From IMG/VR virus record IMGVR_UViG_3300022221_000020, positions 1 through 29,449 of that record: a stretch of DNA of 29,449 bases, one strand, 5' to 3'. A model generated the notes under the pieces. The model did no database searches, was not told where the DNA came from, and saw only the letters and a program-made list of their open reading frames with translations. Made by a program: the position numbers and the translations under genes. Below, in pieces: positions 7,236 to 14,987 of this stretch. Positions within the stretch are counted from its first letter, which is position 1; each line of letters opens with the position of its first letter. Origin of the DNA: a virus.

Positions 7236-8394
7236 TTAGCACCTCCAGCTTTTCACCGGCTGGCACAAACAATGGGTGGCTGAGATTGTTGCGTTCGATG
7301 ATTTCATCGGCACGGTCTGAATCACCATAGAGCCGATAGGCCAGGACCAGGGCAGGTTCTTGCACCAGACCAACATGCTCAACCAGCCTTGGTAACTTGG
7401 CACCACGTATGGCCAGGTCTGTGCTGACAGAAGTGCGCAAGGCCATGAGGGATTGATAGACGTTGTCGTGGATCGGGCTGGCATCCACGGCACTCTCGAA
7501 TTCAAGCTGGGCATCGATGGCGGCATTGATGTTGTCGCGCCAGCGAATGGCATCGTTACTGGTGGCGAAGGTAGTGGTGCTGGTGAGCCTGGCGGCCTCG
7601 GCAATGGCGGCACGGCGTGTCAGGCCGTGCATGTGTTCGATGTTGGCGGCCTGCTTTTCCCGGTTGCTGGTGGTGGTGGGTGTGGCAGGTGAATTTTCTC
7701 CAGCATTAAATAACTGTTTAAGGCCGTTTAATGCCCGTTCGGGTTCTTCCACGGCGGTGCTGATGCGGGCAATGGAACCGGTGATAAGGGCAGCCATGTC
7801 ACCGGGGGCACGAATCACAGCAGCAATGGGGCCGGTGATGGAGCCGACCAGGTTCTCGACAGCAGCAAAGGTGTTGTCGATTTCATCCACCACACCCTGC
7901 ACATAGTCGGCAGCCTGACCCAGCACACTGAAGTTTTCAGCAAAGTCATCGATGGAATCGGCCAGGGTTTTATCGGCCGCATCACCCACCACACTGGCGG
8001 TGTCGACACCGGCAGCAGGATAGGCAGGCTCACCAGCTTCCAGGAAGGTGGCGGTGAAACTACATCGACCACCCTGGCTGGTTTTTTCGTCTGAACTCCA
8101 GGTGTCCACCACCACCTGCAGTTTGCCGTGGCGTGGATGGTTCAGTTGACCAGGGCCTTCGGCATCCAGGGCATCGATGAGCTTGTCACGCTGTTTGTCG
8201 TAGTTGTCACCGTCAACAAAGAAGTCGAGAAAATAGGCGCGTGTTTTTTTGCCATTGTCTTCGACCCAGCCGATCTCTTTTTTGGGGTATTCATGGGCCT
8301 GGGTACGTCGACCCCCTGTGGTGCGGTTGGAGGGGCAGACAAACTCGACACCTCGGAAGTCACCTTTGGCATTGAAGCGACGACGCCAGGACAT
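7228..8394 (-). CDS. DNA circularisation / tail protein, Mu gpN-like
   Basis: 388 residues. The N-terminus (SWRRRFNAKGDFRGVEFVCPSNRTTGGRRTQAHEYPKKEIGWVEDNGKK) followed by ARAYFLDFFVDGDNYDKQRDKLIDAL-type sequence matches the Mu gpN family (DNA circularisation protein, N-terminal). The middle (150-235) is Ala-rich with membrane-like helices; the C-terminus ends PLFVPAGEKLEVLSD, a LysM-like binding segment as in T4 gp53-type proteins. In Mu, gpN is a baseplate component. The start has AGGAGG eight bases upstream, directly after a TATATATA tract. Its 5' side abuts the divergent plus-strand gene at 8430. Confidence 0.9.
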   Translation of the reverse strand: MSWRRRFNAKGDFRGVEFVCPSNRTTGGRRTQAHEYPKKEIGWVEDNGKKTRAYFLDFFVDGDNYDKQRDKLIDALDAEGPGQLNHPRHGKLQVVVDTWSSDEKTSQGGRCSFTATFLEAGEPAYPAAGVDTASVVGDAADKTLADSIDDFAENFSVLGQAADYVQGVVDEIDNTFAAVENLVGSITGPIAAVIRAPGDMAALITGSIARISTAVEEPERALNGLKQLFNAGENSPATPTTTSNREKQAANIEHMHGLTRRAAIAEAARLTSTTTFATSNDAIRWRDNINAAIDAQLEFESAVDASPIHDNVYQSLMALRTSVSTDLAIRGAKLPRLVEHVGLVQEPALVLAYRLYGDSDRADEIIERNNLSHPLFVPAGEKLEVLSD

Positions 8395-8421
8395 TACACT
8401 GGCCTCCTATATATATAGAGG
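8372..8421 (+). promoter_or_regulatory. Possible promoter and ribosome binding site for the inserted plus-strand gene
   Basis: TTGAAG (8372-8377) and TACACT (8395-8400), 17 bases apart, form a fair sigma-70 pair inside the first codons of gpN, pointing right. They are followed by the palindrome CTATATATATAG (8407-8418) and AGAGG (8417-8421), eight bases before the ATG at 8430. The same AT tract lies just upstream of the AGGAGG of gpN on the other strand, so the two start regions overlap back to back. The promoter call is by eye. Confidence 0.4.
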
Positions 8422-8429
8422 ATGGAACC

Positions 8430-8780
8430 ATGCGAATGCTGATCATATTGCTGGCCCTGCTGCCGTTGAGTCTGCAGGCTGAACAGACGCCACGGGGCAC
8501 GGTGTTTGGCTATGAATGCAAACAGGTGAACAAGATGAAGGTGGGCTTTTCCTGCCAGTTCAAAAAGAATGGCGACCTGCATTTTCAATGGCACATTAAA
8601 CCGGCCAGCATGAGCGAAGCAAAACGAGAACGACCAGTGTATGAATTTGAAAAAATTGCGCTGAGATATATTCAACTCGGAGGCAAGGACTTTTCTATTG
8701 GCTTTGATCACTGGACGAATAACAAAGTGCGTCATTGTTATAGAAAAAGTGATCATCATTATTATTGTGCGGGTGACTAA
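8430..8780 (+). CDS. Secreted small four-cysteine protein, moron-like
   Basis: The 116 residues begin with a clear Sec signal peptide: Arg at 2, hydrophobic core LIILLALLPLSL, and probable cleavage after LQA near residue 17. The mature part of about 99 residues has exactly four Cys (in YECK, FSCQF, RHCYRK and YYCAG), suited to two disulfides in the periplasm. It is basic, with a His/Tyr-rich end (KSDHHYYCAGD). It is the only plus-strand gene within the late cluster and fits the gap between gpN (starts 8394) and the tape measure (ends 8783) almost exactly, with its own AGAGG. That is the pattern of a moron: a gene inserted later and expressed on its own, often in the lysogen. The function is unknown; altering the cell envelope or blocking superinfection is a guess. 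Confidence 0.75.
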   Translation: MRMLIILLALLPLSLQAEQTPRGTVFGYECKQVNKMKVGFSCQFKKNGDLHFQWHIKPASMSEAKRERPVYEFEKIALRYIQLGGKDFSIGFDHWTNNKVRHCYRKSDHHYYCAGD

Positions 8781-8782
8781 CA

Positions 8783-10090
8783 TCACTGCACCATCCTCTC
8801 TGAACCGGTATCCACATCCACCTTCATGTCCCTGGTCTGCAGGGATTTGACTTTGACCTTGGCATCCTTCGATTCAATTTCGACTTTGAGTTTGCCTTCG
8901 GGCTGTGGCTGTTTAGCTTCCTGTTGTTGTGGCCCTTTCAAAAATTGTGAATAGAACTTCGTGGTTATGTTAAACCACCGATCCAGTACATCGACGGAAG
9001 TACTCTTCACATCTTCGATCCTGGCGTTGCTGGTTTTGGCCATGCGGGTACTATCACCAATGATGACAGAGCCATCAGCATTGACCTGCATAAACTTGTT
9101 GAGGGTGTCCAGTTTTCCCGTGCGTTGAAATTCTGAGCCAACAAAGTTGAAAGCACGCATGGCTTCTGCATCAAAGATGGTGCCGAGTTTGGTTTTCTGA
9201 CCTTTTGATTTTTGAATAATCTCGGCCAACAATTCATTGATGGGTCGGAGTACTTCTTTACCTTTTTCGAGCTGTTCAGCATCGAACACTTCAATGCCAG
9301 CCAGGTCGCGAAGTTGTTTCACCTTTACCGGATCGGTCAATGTTCTGATGGTGGCTTCCCATGCGGTGGCTGCCTGTTCCGCATTGCCGGTACCCATACG
9401 GATCACCTGCAGGGCCGCACCCATCTCCAGCATGGCTTTGGTACCTGTGCGACCGGTTGAGGTATAGGCAGTAATGACACGAGGGCCAAGTCTAGCCAGG
9501 TTCTGCAGAGTGAATGCGCCTTCCTTACCTTGCACGGTTAATATGTCCAGCACCTTCAATACTTCATCCGGGTCTTTGATGCCCATCTTTTGCAACTCAG
9601 CGGCAATGGAACCGATGGCCGGGCCTTCGGCACCGGTGGCCTGGATGGCCAGTGCCAGGTTGCGAATGTTCTTTTGTGCAAATTCAAGGTCGCCGGTCTT
9701 CTCAACGATCTCTTCTATCGCGCCAAGGACCTTGGTGGGATCAACACGCACATCTGATGCTTGCGCTGTTTCAAACACCTGACGACGCAGATTGGTGGCC
9801 TTTTCTGGTGACACCTTGGCCTGCACGCCGAGCCGTTCATAACGTTCTTCAAGCGATAACAAATGACGACCGGCACCAATGGCTGCTGCACCGGTTGCGA
9901 AGGGGGCAAAGTTTCTCAGCATGCCACCACCAGAAAATGATTTATTAAGCTTGGCAGTTTTACGATTCAGTTTTTCGATATCACGCTGGCCACGGGTGCT
10001 GAATTTTTTAATGGAATCAGAAAACTTGCGGGCACGCTTTTGCAAGTTGCCTTTCAGATCAATAGTGACTGATGTATTGAGTTCACCCAT
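8783..10090 (-). CDS. Tail tape measure protein
   Basis: 435 residues. A basic coiled N-terminus (KGNLQKRARKFSDSIKKFSTRGQRDIEKLNRKTAKLNKSF) is followed by a short hydrophobic stretch (APFATGAAAIGAG) and the conserved TP901-type core: ERYERLGVQAKVSPEKATNLRRQVFETAQ through LDILTVQGKEGAFTLQNLARLGPRVITAY. The protein sets tail length and is threaded through the tube. The C-terminus is charged with Lys/Gln/Val repeats. It is short for this role, which predicts a short tail. The ATG (10090) overlaps the end of the gp42-like frame by 8 bases. Mu has the tape measure in the same place, after gp41/gp42. Confidence 0.88.
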   Translation of the reverse strand: MGELNTSVTIDLKGNLQKRARKFSDSIKKFSTRGQRDIEKLNRKTAKLNKSFSGGGMLRNFAPFATGAAAIGAGRHLLSLEERYERLGVQAKVSPEKATNLRRQVFETAQASDVRVDPTKVLGAIEEIVEKTGDLEFAQKNIRNLALAIQATGAEGPAIGSIAAELQKMGIKDPDEVLKVLDILTVQGKEGAFTLQNLARLGPRVITAYTSTGRTGTKAMLEMGAALQVIRMGTGNAEQAATAWEATIRTLTDPVKVKQLRDLAGIEVFDAEQLEKGKEVLRPINELLAEIIQKSKGQKTKLGTIFDAEAMRAFNFVGSEFQRTGKLDTLNKFMQVNADGSVIIGDSTRMAKTSNARIEDVKSTSVDVLDRWFNITTKFYSQFLKGPQQQEAKQPQPEGKLKVEIESKDAKVKVKSLQTRDMKVDVDTGSERMVQ

Positions 10091-10283
10091 TTATATATTG
10101 CCTGTACCTTAATAATCGACTCAGCGACAAACCTTGCACGTCTGATAATGACAAACCCACCCAGGAGGCGACGATCACACTTTCACGATCAAGTAGTGTC
10201 GCCATCCTGTTCAGTTCGCCCCCGTTGCGCCACCGCCTTAGACGCGGCAAGTGATGCTGTTTCCAGCTCATCGGCCCTGGCAT
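10083..10283 (-). CDS. Second tail assembly chaperone, Mu gp42-like frame reached by -2 frameshift
   Basis: The useful part of this frame is about 10220-10083, which encodes GELNRMATLLDRESVIVASW... and ends DVQGLSLSRLLRYRQYING, a pattern typical of the second tail chaperone (helix, then SL-x-EL-x-x-W/YR). The upstream part of the frame is out-of-frame gp41 coding and has no ribosome binding site, so independent initiation at 10283 is unlikely. A ribosome reading gp41 that slips back two bases at CGGGGGC (10224-10218) enters exactly this frame, giving a fusion of about 162 residues. Such fusions help fold the tape measure before tail assembly, and Mu is known to use a -2 shift at this locus. 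Confidence 0.75.
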   Translation of the reverse strand: MPGPMSWKQHHLPRLRRWRNGGELNRMATLLDRESVIVASWVGLSLSDVQGLSLSRLLRYRQYING

Positions 10284-10569
10284 TAATCAAATCATAATCA
10301 ACTTTATGCAGACGTTTGAGATCATCAATTGAGAATGGCCCCTGGTAGTTACCGATGCGAACAATCTGACGACGGAGGGTTTCATTGTTCATGACCGTTG
10401 GACTGGCCACCCACTGTGGACCATCCTCAGTGTTGGCCAGTTTCTCAGCGGCTTCCTGTGACTCGATGAGATCTTTGGTGGTGACCTCTCGCAGCACACA
10501 ATCTTTCATTGCTGTATTTTCTTCACCAATAACCAGGCCGTGGATGAGCTGGAATTCAATCTCTGCCAT
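10189..10569 (-). CDS. Tail assembly chaperone, Mu gp41-like
   Basis: The 126 residues (AEIEFQLIHGLVIGEENTAMKDCVLREVTTKDLIESQEAAEKL... then ETLRRQIVRIGNYQGPFSIDDLKRLHKVDYDLINARADELE) match the Mu/FluMu gp41 family of short tail chaperones. It lies between the tube and tape measure genes as in Mu. The frame stops at 10189, but a slippery CGGGGGC lies nine codons before the end, so a minority product should continue into the gp42-like frame. ATG at 10569 follows the tube gene stop with a one-base overlap. Confidence 0.87.
   Translation of the reverse strand: MAEIEFQLIHGLVIGEENTAMKDCVLREVTTKDLIESQEAAEKLANTEDGPQWVASPTVMNNETLRRQIVRIGNYQGPFSIDDLKRLHKVDYDLINARADELETASLAASKAVAQRGRTEQDGDTT
10215..10224 (-). 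other. Programmed -2 ribosomal frameshift site
   Basis: On the coding (minus) strand the bases are CGGGGGCGAA, read in gp41 as CGG GGG CGA A. Moving back two bases after GGG gives GGC GAA CTG, the frame of the gp42-like chaperone. The five-G run allows the tRNA to re-pair. The overlap of the two frames is long enough, and no -1 shift would enter the right frame. Confidence 0.7.
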
Positions 10570-10919
10570 CAGATTTTCTCCAGTGCCTGGCCGAACATTT
10601 TGATCGCGGCCTTGCCTTCACCATTTAATTCCACAGCTTCCTCGGTGGTGGCTTCACGCATCACGTACTGCAGGCCGGTATCGGTTTCGATATGCACAGT
10701 GGCATCGACAATGTTGCTGAGGTAGATGACATCTACATCCTTGGTGAGCAGCACATTAGCTTCGAGCATGGCGTTGGTTTCTTCTTCGTTGTAATACTTG
10801 CGACCACCGTGGCGCTCATGGTTACGCTTATATCCATCAGGCGTAACTGATGATCCGTTTTCCGCTGGAATTTCTGCACCATCGACACGGATGGTGATCT
10901 TTCCGATTATTTTGCTCAT
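10569..10919 (-). CDS. Tail tube protein, Mu gpM-like
   Basis: The 116 residues (SKIIGKITIRVDGAEIPAENGSSVTPDGYKRNHERHGGRKYYNEEE... and YVMREATTEEAVELNGEGKAAIKMFGQALEKI) match the Mu gpM tube family. Hexameric rings of this beta-barrel protein form the inner tube through which DNA passes. It directly follows the sheath gene (14-base gap with a GGAG site), the usual order L then M. Full length. Confidence 0.92.
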   Translation of the reverse strand: MSKIIGKITIRVDGAEIPAENGSSVTPDGYKRNHERHGGRKYYNEEETNAMLEANVLLTKDVDVIYLSNIVDATVHIETDTGLQYVMREATTEEAVELNGEGKAAIKMFGQALEKI

Positions 10920-10932
10920 AGTTCAGTCTCCT

Positions 10933-12390
10933 TTATTTACGGAATTCAGTGTGGCCTGCAGTGACACGCAGGTTGCCGACCAGCTTGGGTGAGTCATACC
11001 AGTTGAGGCGTTCGCTGTTGGCGTTATCAACTTCTAGCAACAGGGTCTCGGCATAGCCGTCATAATCCTGCGCCCAGCCTTTGGCTTCGAAGTCGCGATA
11101 AAGGGCCAGCAGTTCAGCACGGGCCAGCTTGGGTTGCATGACCGGTTGACCAGGTGCAGGCCGTGCATCATCCGATGCCAGCTTGTGACGTGGATATTTC
11201 AGACCAAACCTTGCACGCTGCTCATAGCGAATGCGTTCCAGCGTTTCGGGCGTATTGATGTACAGGTAACTGTCATCAGCAATGGCCAGATCATTTTTCT
11301 GGTAGTTGGTGATCTGTTGTTCGATCAGCACTTTGCCATCAGCGGTGACGGTGTAAGTGCTGATGCCATCAAACAGCAGGCTGTTGCGCTCGGTGTCATC
11401 CCATCGATCGGCAATGGCCGGTGGCAATACACCGGTCAGTTCCAGGGTGCGCACCTGCCTGGCGGGATCAAGGGCCAGGGCAGCACCGGCGACCACGGCA
11501 TTCACGGCGGCCCATTCATAAGGCGGTGTGGGTGATGTGTTGGTGCCCATTGTGGTGACGTGTGGATTGTTGCGACCATTACCGAAGGTGGCGGTGTTGG
11601 CCAGGTTTTCACGATAGGCCGTGAAGGTGCGGGCACCGATCTGTTTTAGTGGGCCATAACGATCATCCAGTTCGGTATCCAGTGCAGCCAGGTTAGTGGC
11701 ATCGTTCCAGGGGTTGACGATCCAGTTGTACCATTCATCGGCCATTGCCGCGAGTGCGGTGGTGATGTCTGGATTGGTGGCACCGGTTACACCATCTGCA
11801 ACCGCTATCGCTACACCTGCGGGCAATGACTCCCCATTGTAACCAACACGCACATCGATATCGTTGGCGGCTTCGCCTTTGTTTTTGGCGGTCAGTGTGA
11901 CCACGCCCAATGTGTTGGCAGCCGTAAACGGCAACAGGGTGTCGGCCGTGACGGCGGCAACAATGGCGGTGGCGATGGCGGTGACATCATCCGTATCAGC
12001 AATGGTCGCAACGACTTTCTTGCCACCCATATATATAGTGGCAGCACCTGCCTCGGTAGCGGCACCTGTGACGGTGAGTGTTTTGGTGCCAGCAGTACTG
12101 CCAACACCATCATCCATTGCAATCGCCCACGTCTCAAAATAAGGGTCGGCCTTTTTGAGGGCGATGAACATCAGGTGCAATTGCGAACCGCGACCGAAAA
12201 ACTTCTCAGCATCGTCGGCATTGTAAACACGCACAGGCACACCTTCGGCCACAGTGCCAGCCGCCAGGCGTTGACCTAACACCACCAGCTTGAATTCAAT
12301 TTGTGAGTTACCACCCAGGCGATTGCTGAATTCAATGTATGTGCCTGGCACACGGAGATTGCTGGGGACGGAATCAAATGAAATGGGCAT
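10933..12390 (-). CDS. Tail sheath protein, Mu gpL-like
   Basis: 485 residues. The N-terminus (PISFDSVPSNLRVPGTYIEFSNRLGG) and the C-terminal domain (ERIRYEQRARFGLKYPRHKLASDDARPAPGQPVMQPKLARAELLALYRDFEAKGWAQDYDGY) are strong Mu gpL signatures. Contractile sheath subunits surround the tube. The middle carries an Ala/Thr/Val-rich insertion (about 95-185: TKTLTVTGAATEAGAATIYMGGKKVVATIADTDD...), an outward domain known in several Mu-like sheaths. A TATATATA tract (12030-12037) lies inside the coding part of that domain. The start has a GGAG-type site after the DUF2635 gene. Confidence 0.94.
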   Translation of the reverse strand: MPISFDSVPSNLRVPGTYIEFSNRLGGNSQIEFKLVVLGQRLAAGTVAEGVPVRVYNADDAEKFFGRGSQLHLMFIALKKADPYFETWAIAMDDGVGSTAGTKTLTVTGAATEAGAATIYMGGKKVVATIADTDDVTAIATAIVAAVTADTLLPFTAANTLGVVTLTAKNKGEAANDIDVRVGYNGESLPAGVAIAVADGVTGATNPDITTALAAMADEWYNWIVNPWNDATNLAALDTELDDRYGPLKQIGARTFTAYRENLANTATFGNGRNNPHVTTMGTNTSPTPPYEWAAVNAVVAGAALALDPARQVRTLELTGVLPPAIADRWDDTERNSLLFDGISTYTVTADGKVLIEQQITNYQKNDLAIADDSYLYINTPETLERIRYEQRARFGLKYPRHKLASDDARPAPGQPVMQPKLARAELLALYRDFEAKGWAQDYDGYAETLLLEVDNANSERLNWYDSPKLVGNLRVTAGHTEFRK

Positions 12391-12392
12391 GA

Positions 12393-12578
12393 TTATTTAT
12401 CTCCCTTGGTTGATTTAGGTGGCTTTTTGCTAACGACAACAGAGCCGTCATTGATGCGGCGCTGCCAGTAAACGCATTTATTTACCTCTTCACCTTCAGC
12501 GGCAAGTGGCTTGGCACCGTTGTCGGGATTGCGAACAATCGAACCTTCGACGGTGGGTTTGATAAATAGCTTGGTCAT
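12393..12578 (-). CDS. DUF2635 small protein, Mu gp38-like
   Basis: The 61 residues (TKLFIKPTVEGSIVRNPDNGAKPLAAEGEEVNKCVYWQRRINDGSVVV) fit DUF2635, the short protein encoded just before the sheath in Mu-like phages. The pattern L-x-V-K-P...R-x-P-x-x-G-x-x-L-x-x-x-G...V....YW.RR..DG.V is clear. The role is unknown, but it is constant in position; it may help sheath or terminator assembly. A good GGAG site precedes the ATG. Confidence 0.88.
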   Translation of the reverse strand: MTKLFIKPTVEGSIVRNPDNGAKPLAAEGEEVNKCVYWQRRINDGSVVVSKKPPKSTKGDK

Positions 12579-12590
12579 GGTCTTGGCTCC

Positions 12591-13157
12591 TTATGAAGTC
12601 GGTAGTGTTACGGTTGTTTCAGTTTTCGGTGCATTGGCCGCCAGGGTAGACTCACCGGCAAAGGTGACAAAGTTGTCCAGCGTGATGGCCTCCTGTTCAA
12701 AGGCCATCTGCATACCAAAGCTGGCAACATATAACTGGATGCCGGTTTTATCTCTTTGCCGTGTGAACAGGTTTTGCAGCCTGCGGAATTTCAGCGTGCC
12801 CGCATCGGATACCGTGAAGCCATTCACGGCGGGCAAAACTTTTGATGCCATCTCGAACAGGCCGATGGTGGTTTTGTCACCACGCAGCCTGGCCTGATAA
12901 CTGCCCGCATGTTGCACCGACATGAAGGCCATCCAGATACCGTCCAGCACGGCATAGCTGGATGTATCCATGCCACTGTTGCCACCCACAAAGGCCCAAT
13001 ACACCGATGGGGAGACCTTGATCATTTCATTGATGGTGTCGGCACTGCTGATGTCACCGGGCACGGCATCCACGACTTTATAAACTGGCTTACCTGCTGA
13101 GTTGGTCAGTTGTTTTTTGGTCAGGGCGATCAAAGCGTCTTCGATAAGATCGATCAT
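12591..13157 (-). CDS. Tail terminator-type protein, Mu gp37-like (DUF1834)
   Basis: 188 residues. IDLIEDALIALTKKQLTNSAGKPVYKVVDAVPGDI at the start and VYWAFVGGNSGMD...WMAFMSVQHAGSYQARLRGD in the middle match the Mu gp37 family. This protein is thought to cap the tail or join it to the head. Its ATG overlaps the gpG stop as ATGA. The order gpG, gp37, gp38, sheath is compact with no gaps. Confidence 0.85.
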   Translation of the reverse strand: MIDLIEDALIALTKKQLTNSAGKPVYKVVDAVPGDISSADTINEMIKVSPSVYWAFVGGNSGMDTSSYAVLDGIWMAFMSVQHAGSYQARLRGDKTTIGLFEMASKVLPAVNGFTVSDAGTLKFRRLQNLFTRQRDKTGIQLYVASFGMQMAFEQEAITLDNFVTFAGESTLAANAPKTETTVTLPTS

Positions 13158-13600
13158 GAGTTCAATTCCCTTGCAATAAAGTCCCGCACGATGAAGCCGA
13201 TCTCTTCTTCATCATCGGCGTTGATGCCAATGATGGGCCGGGGTGGTAACTCTGTTGCCAGGTTGCGACCGGTTTCACCTCCGAAGTGGTGGATGGCGGC
13301 ATAAACCATGTCCGATCCCCACTCCAGACCTGAGCCGTCCAGAAATAGTTGATAGGTATAACTGTCACGCAGATGACCATAGTCGATCAGTGTTTTGCCA
13401 CCTTCACGCAATGCACGTTCAGATGGCTCAAGGGGTTGACCCTGCCAGTCGATGGACTCATCAAAGCGGCGTTCTGTTTCACTGTTTAGATAGCCACCGA
13501 TGTCATCAAACATTTCACGCGCTTTGAAGTGGCCAAGACGATCCAGCGCCTGCAGTACTTCGCGATCATCAATCTGGTATGTGGCCTGGATACCTGACAT
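13154..13600 (-). CDS. Virion morphogenesis protein, Mu gpG-like
   Basis: The 148 residues (IQATYQIDDREVLQALDRLGHFKAREMFDDIGGYLNSETERRFDESIDWQGQPLEPSERALREGGKTLIDYGHLRDSYTY... PPRPIIGINADDEEEI) match the phage virion morphogenesis family, which includes Mu gpG and P2 gpS. It acts in head-tail joining or tail completion. In Mu the G gene lies before the protease gene; here it follows gp36, so it has moved. It overlaps gp36 by one base (TGATG). Confidence 0.92.
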   Translation of the reverse strand: MSGIQATYQIDDREVLQALDRLGHFKAREMFDDIGGYLNSETERRFDESIDWQGQPLEPSERALREGGKTLIDYGHLRDSYTYQLFLDGSGLEWGSDMVYAAIHHFGGETGRNLATELPPRPIIGINADDEEEIGFIVRDFIARELNS

Positions 13601-14004
13601 CAGTATGACTCCCAGCCGATTTTGCTTTCACCCTGGGCGACGGTCACACTGCCACCGACGTTGTCGGCTGTGGCTTCATCGATGCCTAGGGTGGCTTTGC
13701 CATTGGCTACACGCATCAACCAGTCGATGGCATCCTTATGACGGTTTTCTACTTCTTCGGTCACTCTGTCTTTGGATAACTTATAACGCACAATGTCGCA
13801 GGCATAATTGACCAACACATCGGGCACAGTGGACAGTGGCAGGCCATAACGTGATCCGATATAGCTGTCGACGATGGCATCGGTTTTTGTAATGGCCAGA
13901 TCCAGCTTGCTGTCATCAATGTCACCGGTGTCATGTTCATCGGTAAGCTGCACCAGCTCAGTCAGGCTAAAACTATCAATCATGTCCTGTTTGGTTACAT
14001 ACAT
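13600..14004 (-). CDS. Head-tail adaptor, Mu gp36-like (DUF1320)
   Basis: 134 residues: YVTKQDMIDSFSLTELVQLTDEHDTGDIDDSKLDLAITKTDAIVDSYIGSRYGLPLSTVPDVLVNYACDIVRYKL. This is a textbook DUF1320 sequence, with the conserved A/D-x-x-x-DSYIGxRYGLPL core. The family forms the adaptor ring between portal and tail. The start overlaps the preceding gene's stop by one base. The portal partner is not in the window. Confidence 0.93.
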   Translation of the reverse strand: MYVTKQDMIDSFSLTELVQLTDEHDTGDIDDSKLDLAITKTDAIVDSYIGSRYGLPLSTVPDVLVNYACDIVRYKLSKDRVTEEVENRHKDAIDWLMRVANGKATLGIDEATADNVGGSVTVAQGESKIGWESY

Positions 14005-14336
14005 TATTTAATTACCTTTAACGATCTACCGTCGATCCAGACAATGCCATCCGGGTTGCTGGCATCAATGGCGATTAACCTTGCCTCATGTGTTCCTGCA
14101 GCCAGGGCATTTTTTGTTGATGTTGATAACAATTTTGGATTCATTACTATTTGCCCAGTCTGGATATCAAAAAACGTTGTCTCAGAAACTGAATCAATGG
14201 TGACCGTGGTGCCTCGGTGTTCCAACTCCAGCACAAGCCGAGTGATCGCAGTGTGATCTGGTAGCGCAACATCATCATCCGTGAGTTGCCAGCGCACATC
14301 ATTATCATGATCCAGATACCAGACATTGCTATGCAT
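14004..14336 (-). CDS. Hypothetical virion-cluster protein
   Basis: 110 residues, mostly beta-strand in appearance (RLVLELEHRGTTVTIDSVSETTFFDIQTGQIVMNPKL...GTHEARLIAIDASNPDGIVWIDGRSLKVI). No signal peptide, membrane segment or Cys pattern. The composition suggests a small beta-sandwich such as those found in fibre or baseplate accessory proteins. It sits at the left edge of the six-gene insertion between the gp35 and gp36 homologues. I do not recognise a family. Confidence 0.75.
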   Translation of the reverse strand: MHSNVWYLDHDNDVRWQLTDDDVALPDHTAITRLVLELEHRGTTVTIDSVSETTFFDIQTGQIVMNPKLLSTSTKNALAAGTHEARLIAIDASNPDGIVWIDGRSLKVIK

Positions 14337-14338
14337 CG

Positions 14339-14977
14339 TTACACCGACACCGGATCAGGGAAGCCAAATTTAAACGAAGCAATATTGATCGGGTTGCCAC
14401 TCACTATGGGCTGGTCACTGCTGATGTCGCCAACATAAAGCAGACGCGGTGTGCCACCACCGTCATAGATGGCCACATGCAAATCTTCCAGAATTTCATA
14501 TTGCGAGGTGGCATCCGGGTTTATGGTCCAGTTGGTTGTGGTGGTCAGCACCGTGGCCGTGTTGGAAGCAATGCGACGGATCTGACCGATACCGGTACCG
14601 GCTGTGATCTTCACCATCTTGTCGGTGTAGGCATTGATGGTCCATGTTTTACCGGTATCGGCCAGGGTATTGGCACTGCCTGATGTGGCGGTACCTGTGT
14701 CGATGGCGGGAATGTTCACCGATGCCGAATCACTCTTTGCCGCAACGGTGACCTCACGGCCGCCACCGGTACGATCGGCCAGGGTAAAGTCACCACCGGC
14801 CATCACAATTTCACCACTGATGCGGTTACCTGTGGGGTGCAGTGTGGATGCGGCAGTCTGGCTGGCTGGGTGCCCAACCGTCACCACCATGCGCAGGATG
14901 CCACCACCCCAGTTGGCACTGTTGCTGATCTGCTCCAGACCCTTGTCCATCACATCATTATGAAATTCGGGATTCAT
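14339..14977 (-). CDS. Putative virion structural protein
   Basis: 212 residues. After a short helical start (NPEFHNDVMDKGLEQISNSANW) the protein is rich in Gly, Thr, Ala, Ile and Val with alternating strands (GDFTLADRTGGGREVTVAAKS..., TDKMVKITAGTGIGQIRRIASNTATVLTTTTNW). The segment TGKTWTINAYTDKMVKI...GQIRRI resembles strand repeats often seen in phage fibre and decoration proteins. The end (DISSDQPIVSGNPINIASFKFGFPDPVSV) is hydrophobic and extended. It is probably exposed on the virion, perhaps with the LamG protein next to it. No family is named. Confidence 0.75.
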   Translation of the reverse strand: MNPEFHNDVMDKGLEQISNSANWGGGILRMVVTVGHPASQTAASTLHPTGNRISGEIVMAGGDFTLADRTGGGREVTVAAKSDSASVNIPAIDTGTATSGSANTLADTGKTWTINAYTDKMVKITAGTGIGQIRRIASNTATVLTTTTNWTINPDATSQYEILEDLHVAIYDGGGTPRLLYVGDISSDQPIVSGNPINIASFKFGFPDPVSV

Positions 14978-14987
14978 GTTATGGCTC

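Noticed and set aside
10221-10283. Independent start of the gp42-like frame at 10283
   Set aside because: No ribosome binding site, and the first part is out-of-frame gp41 sequence; the frameshift explains the frame better.
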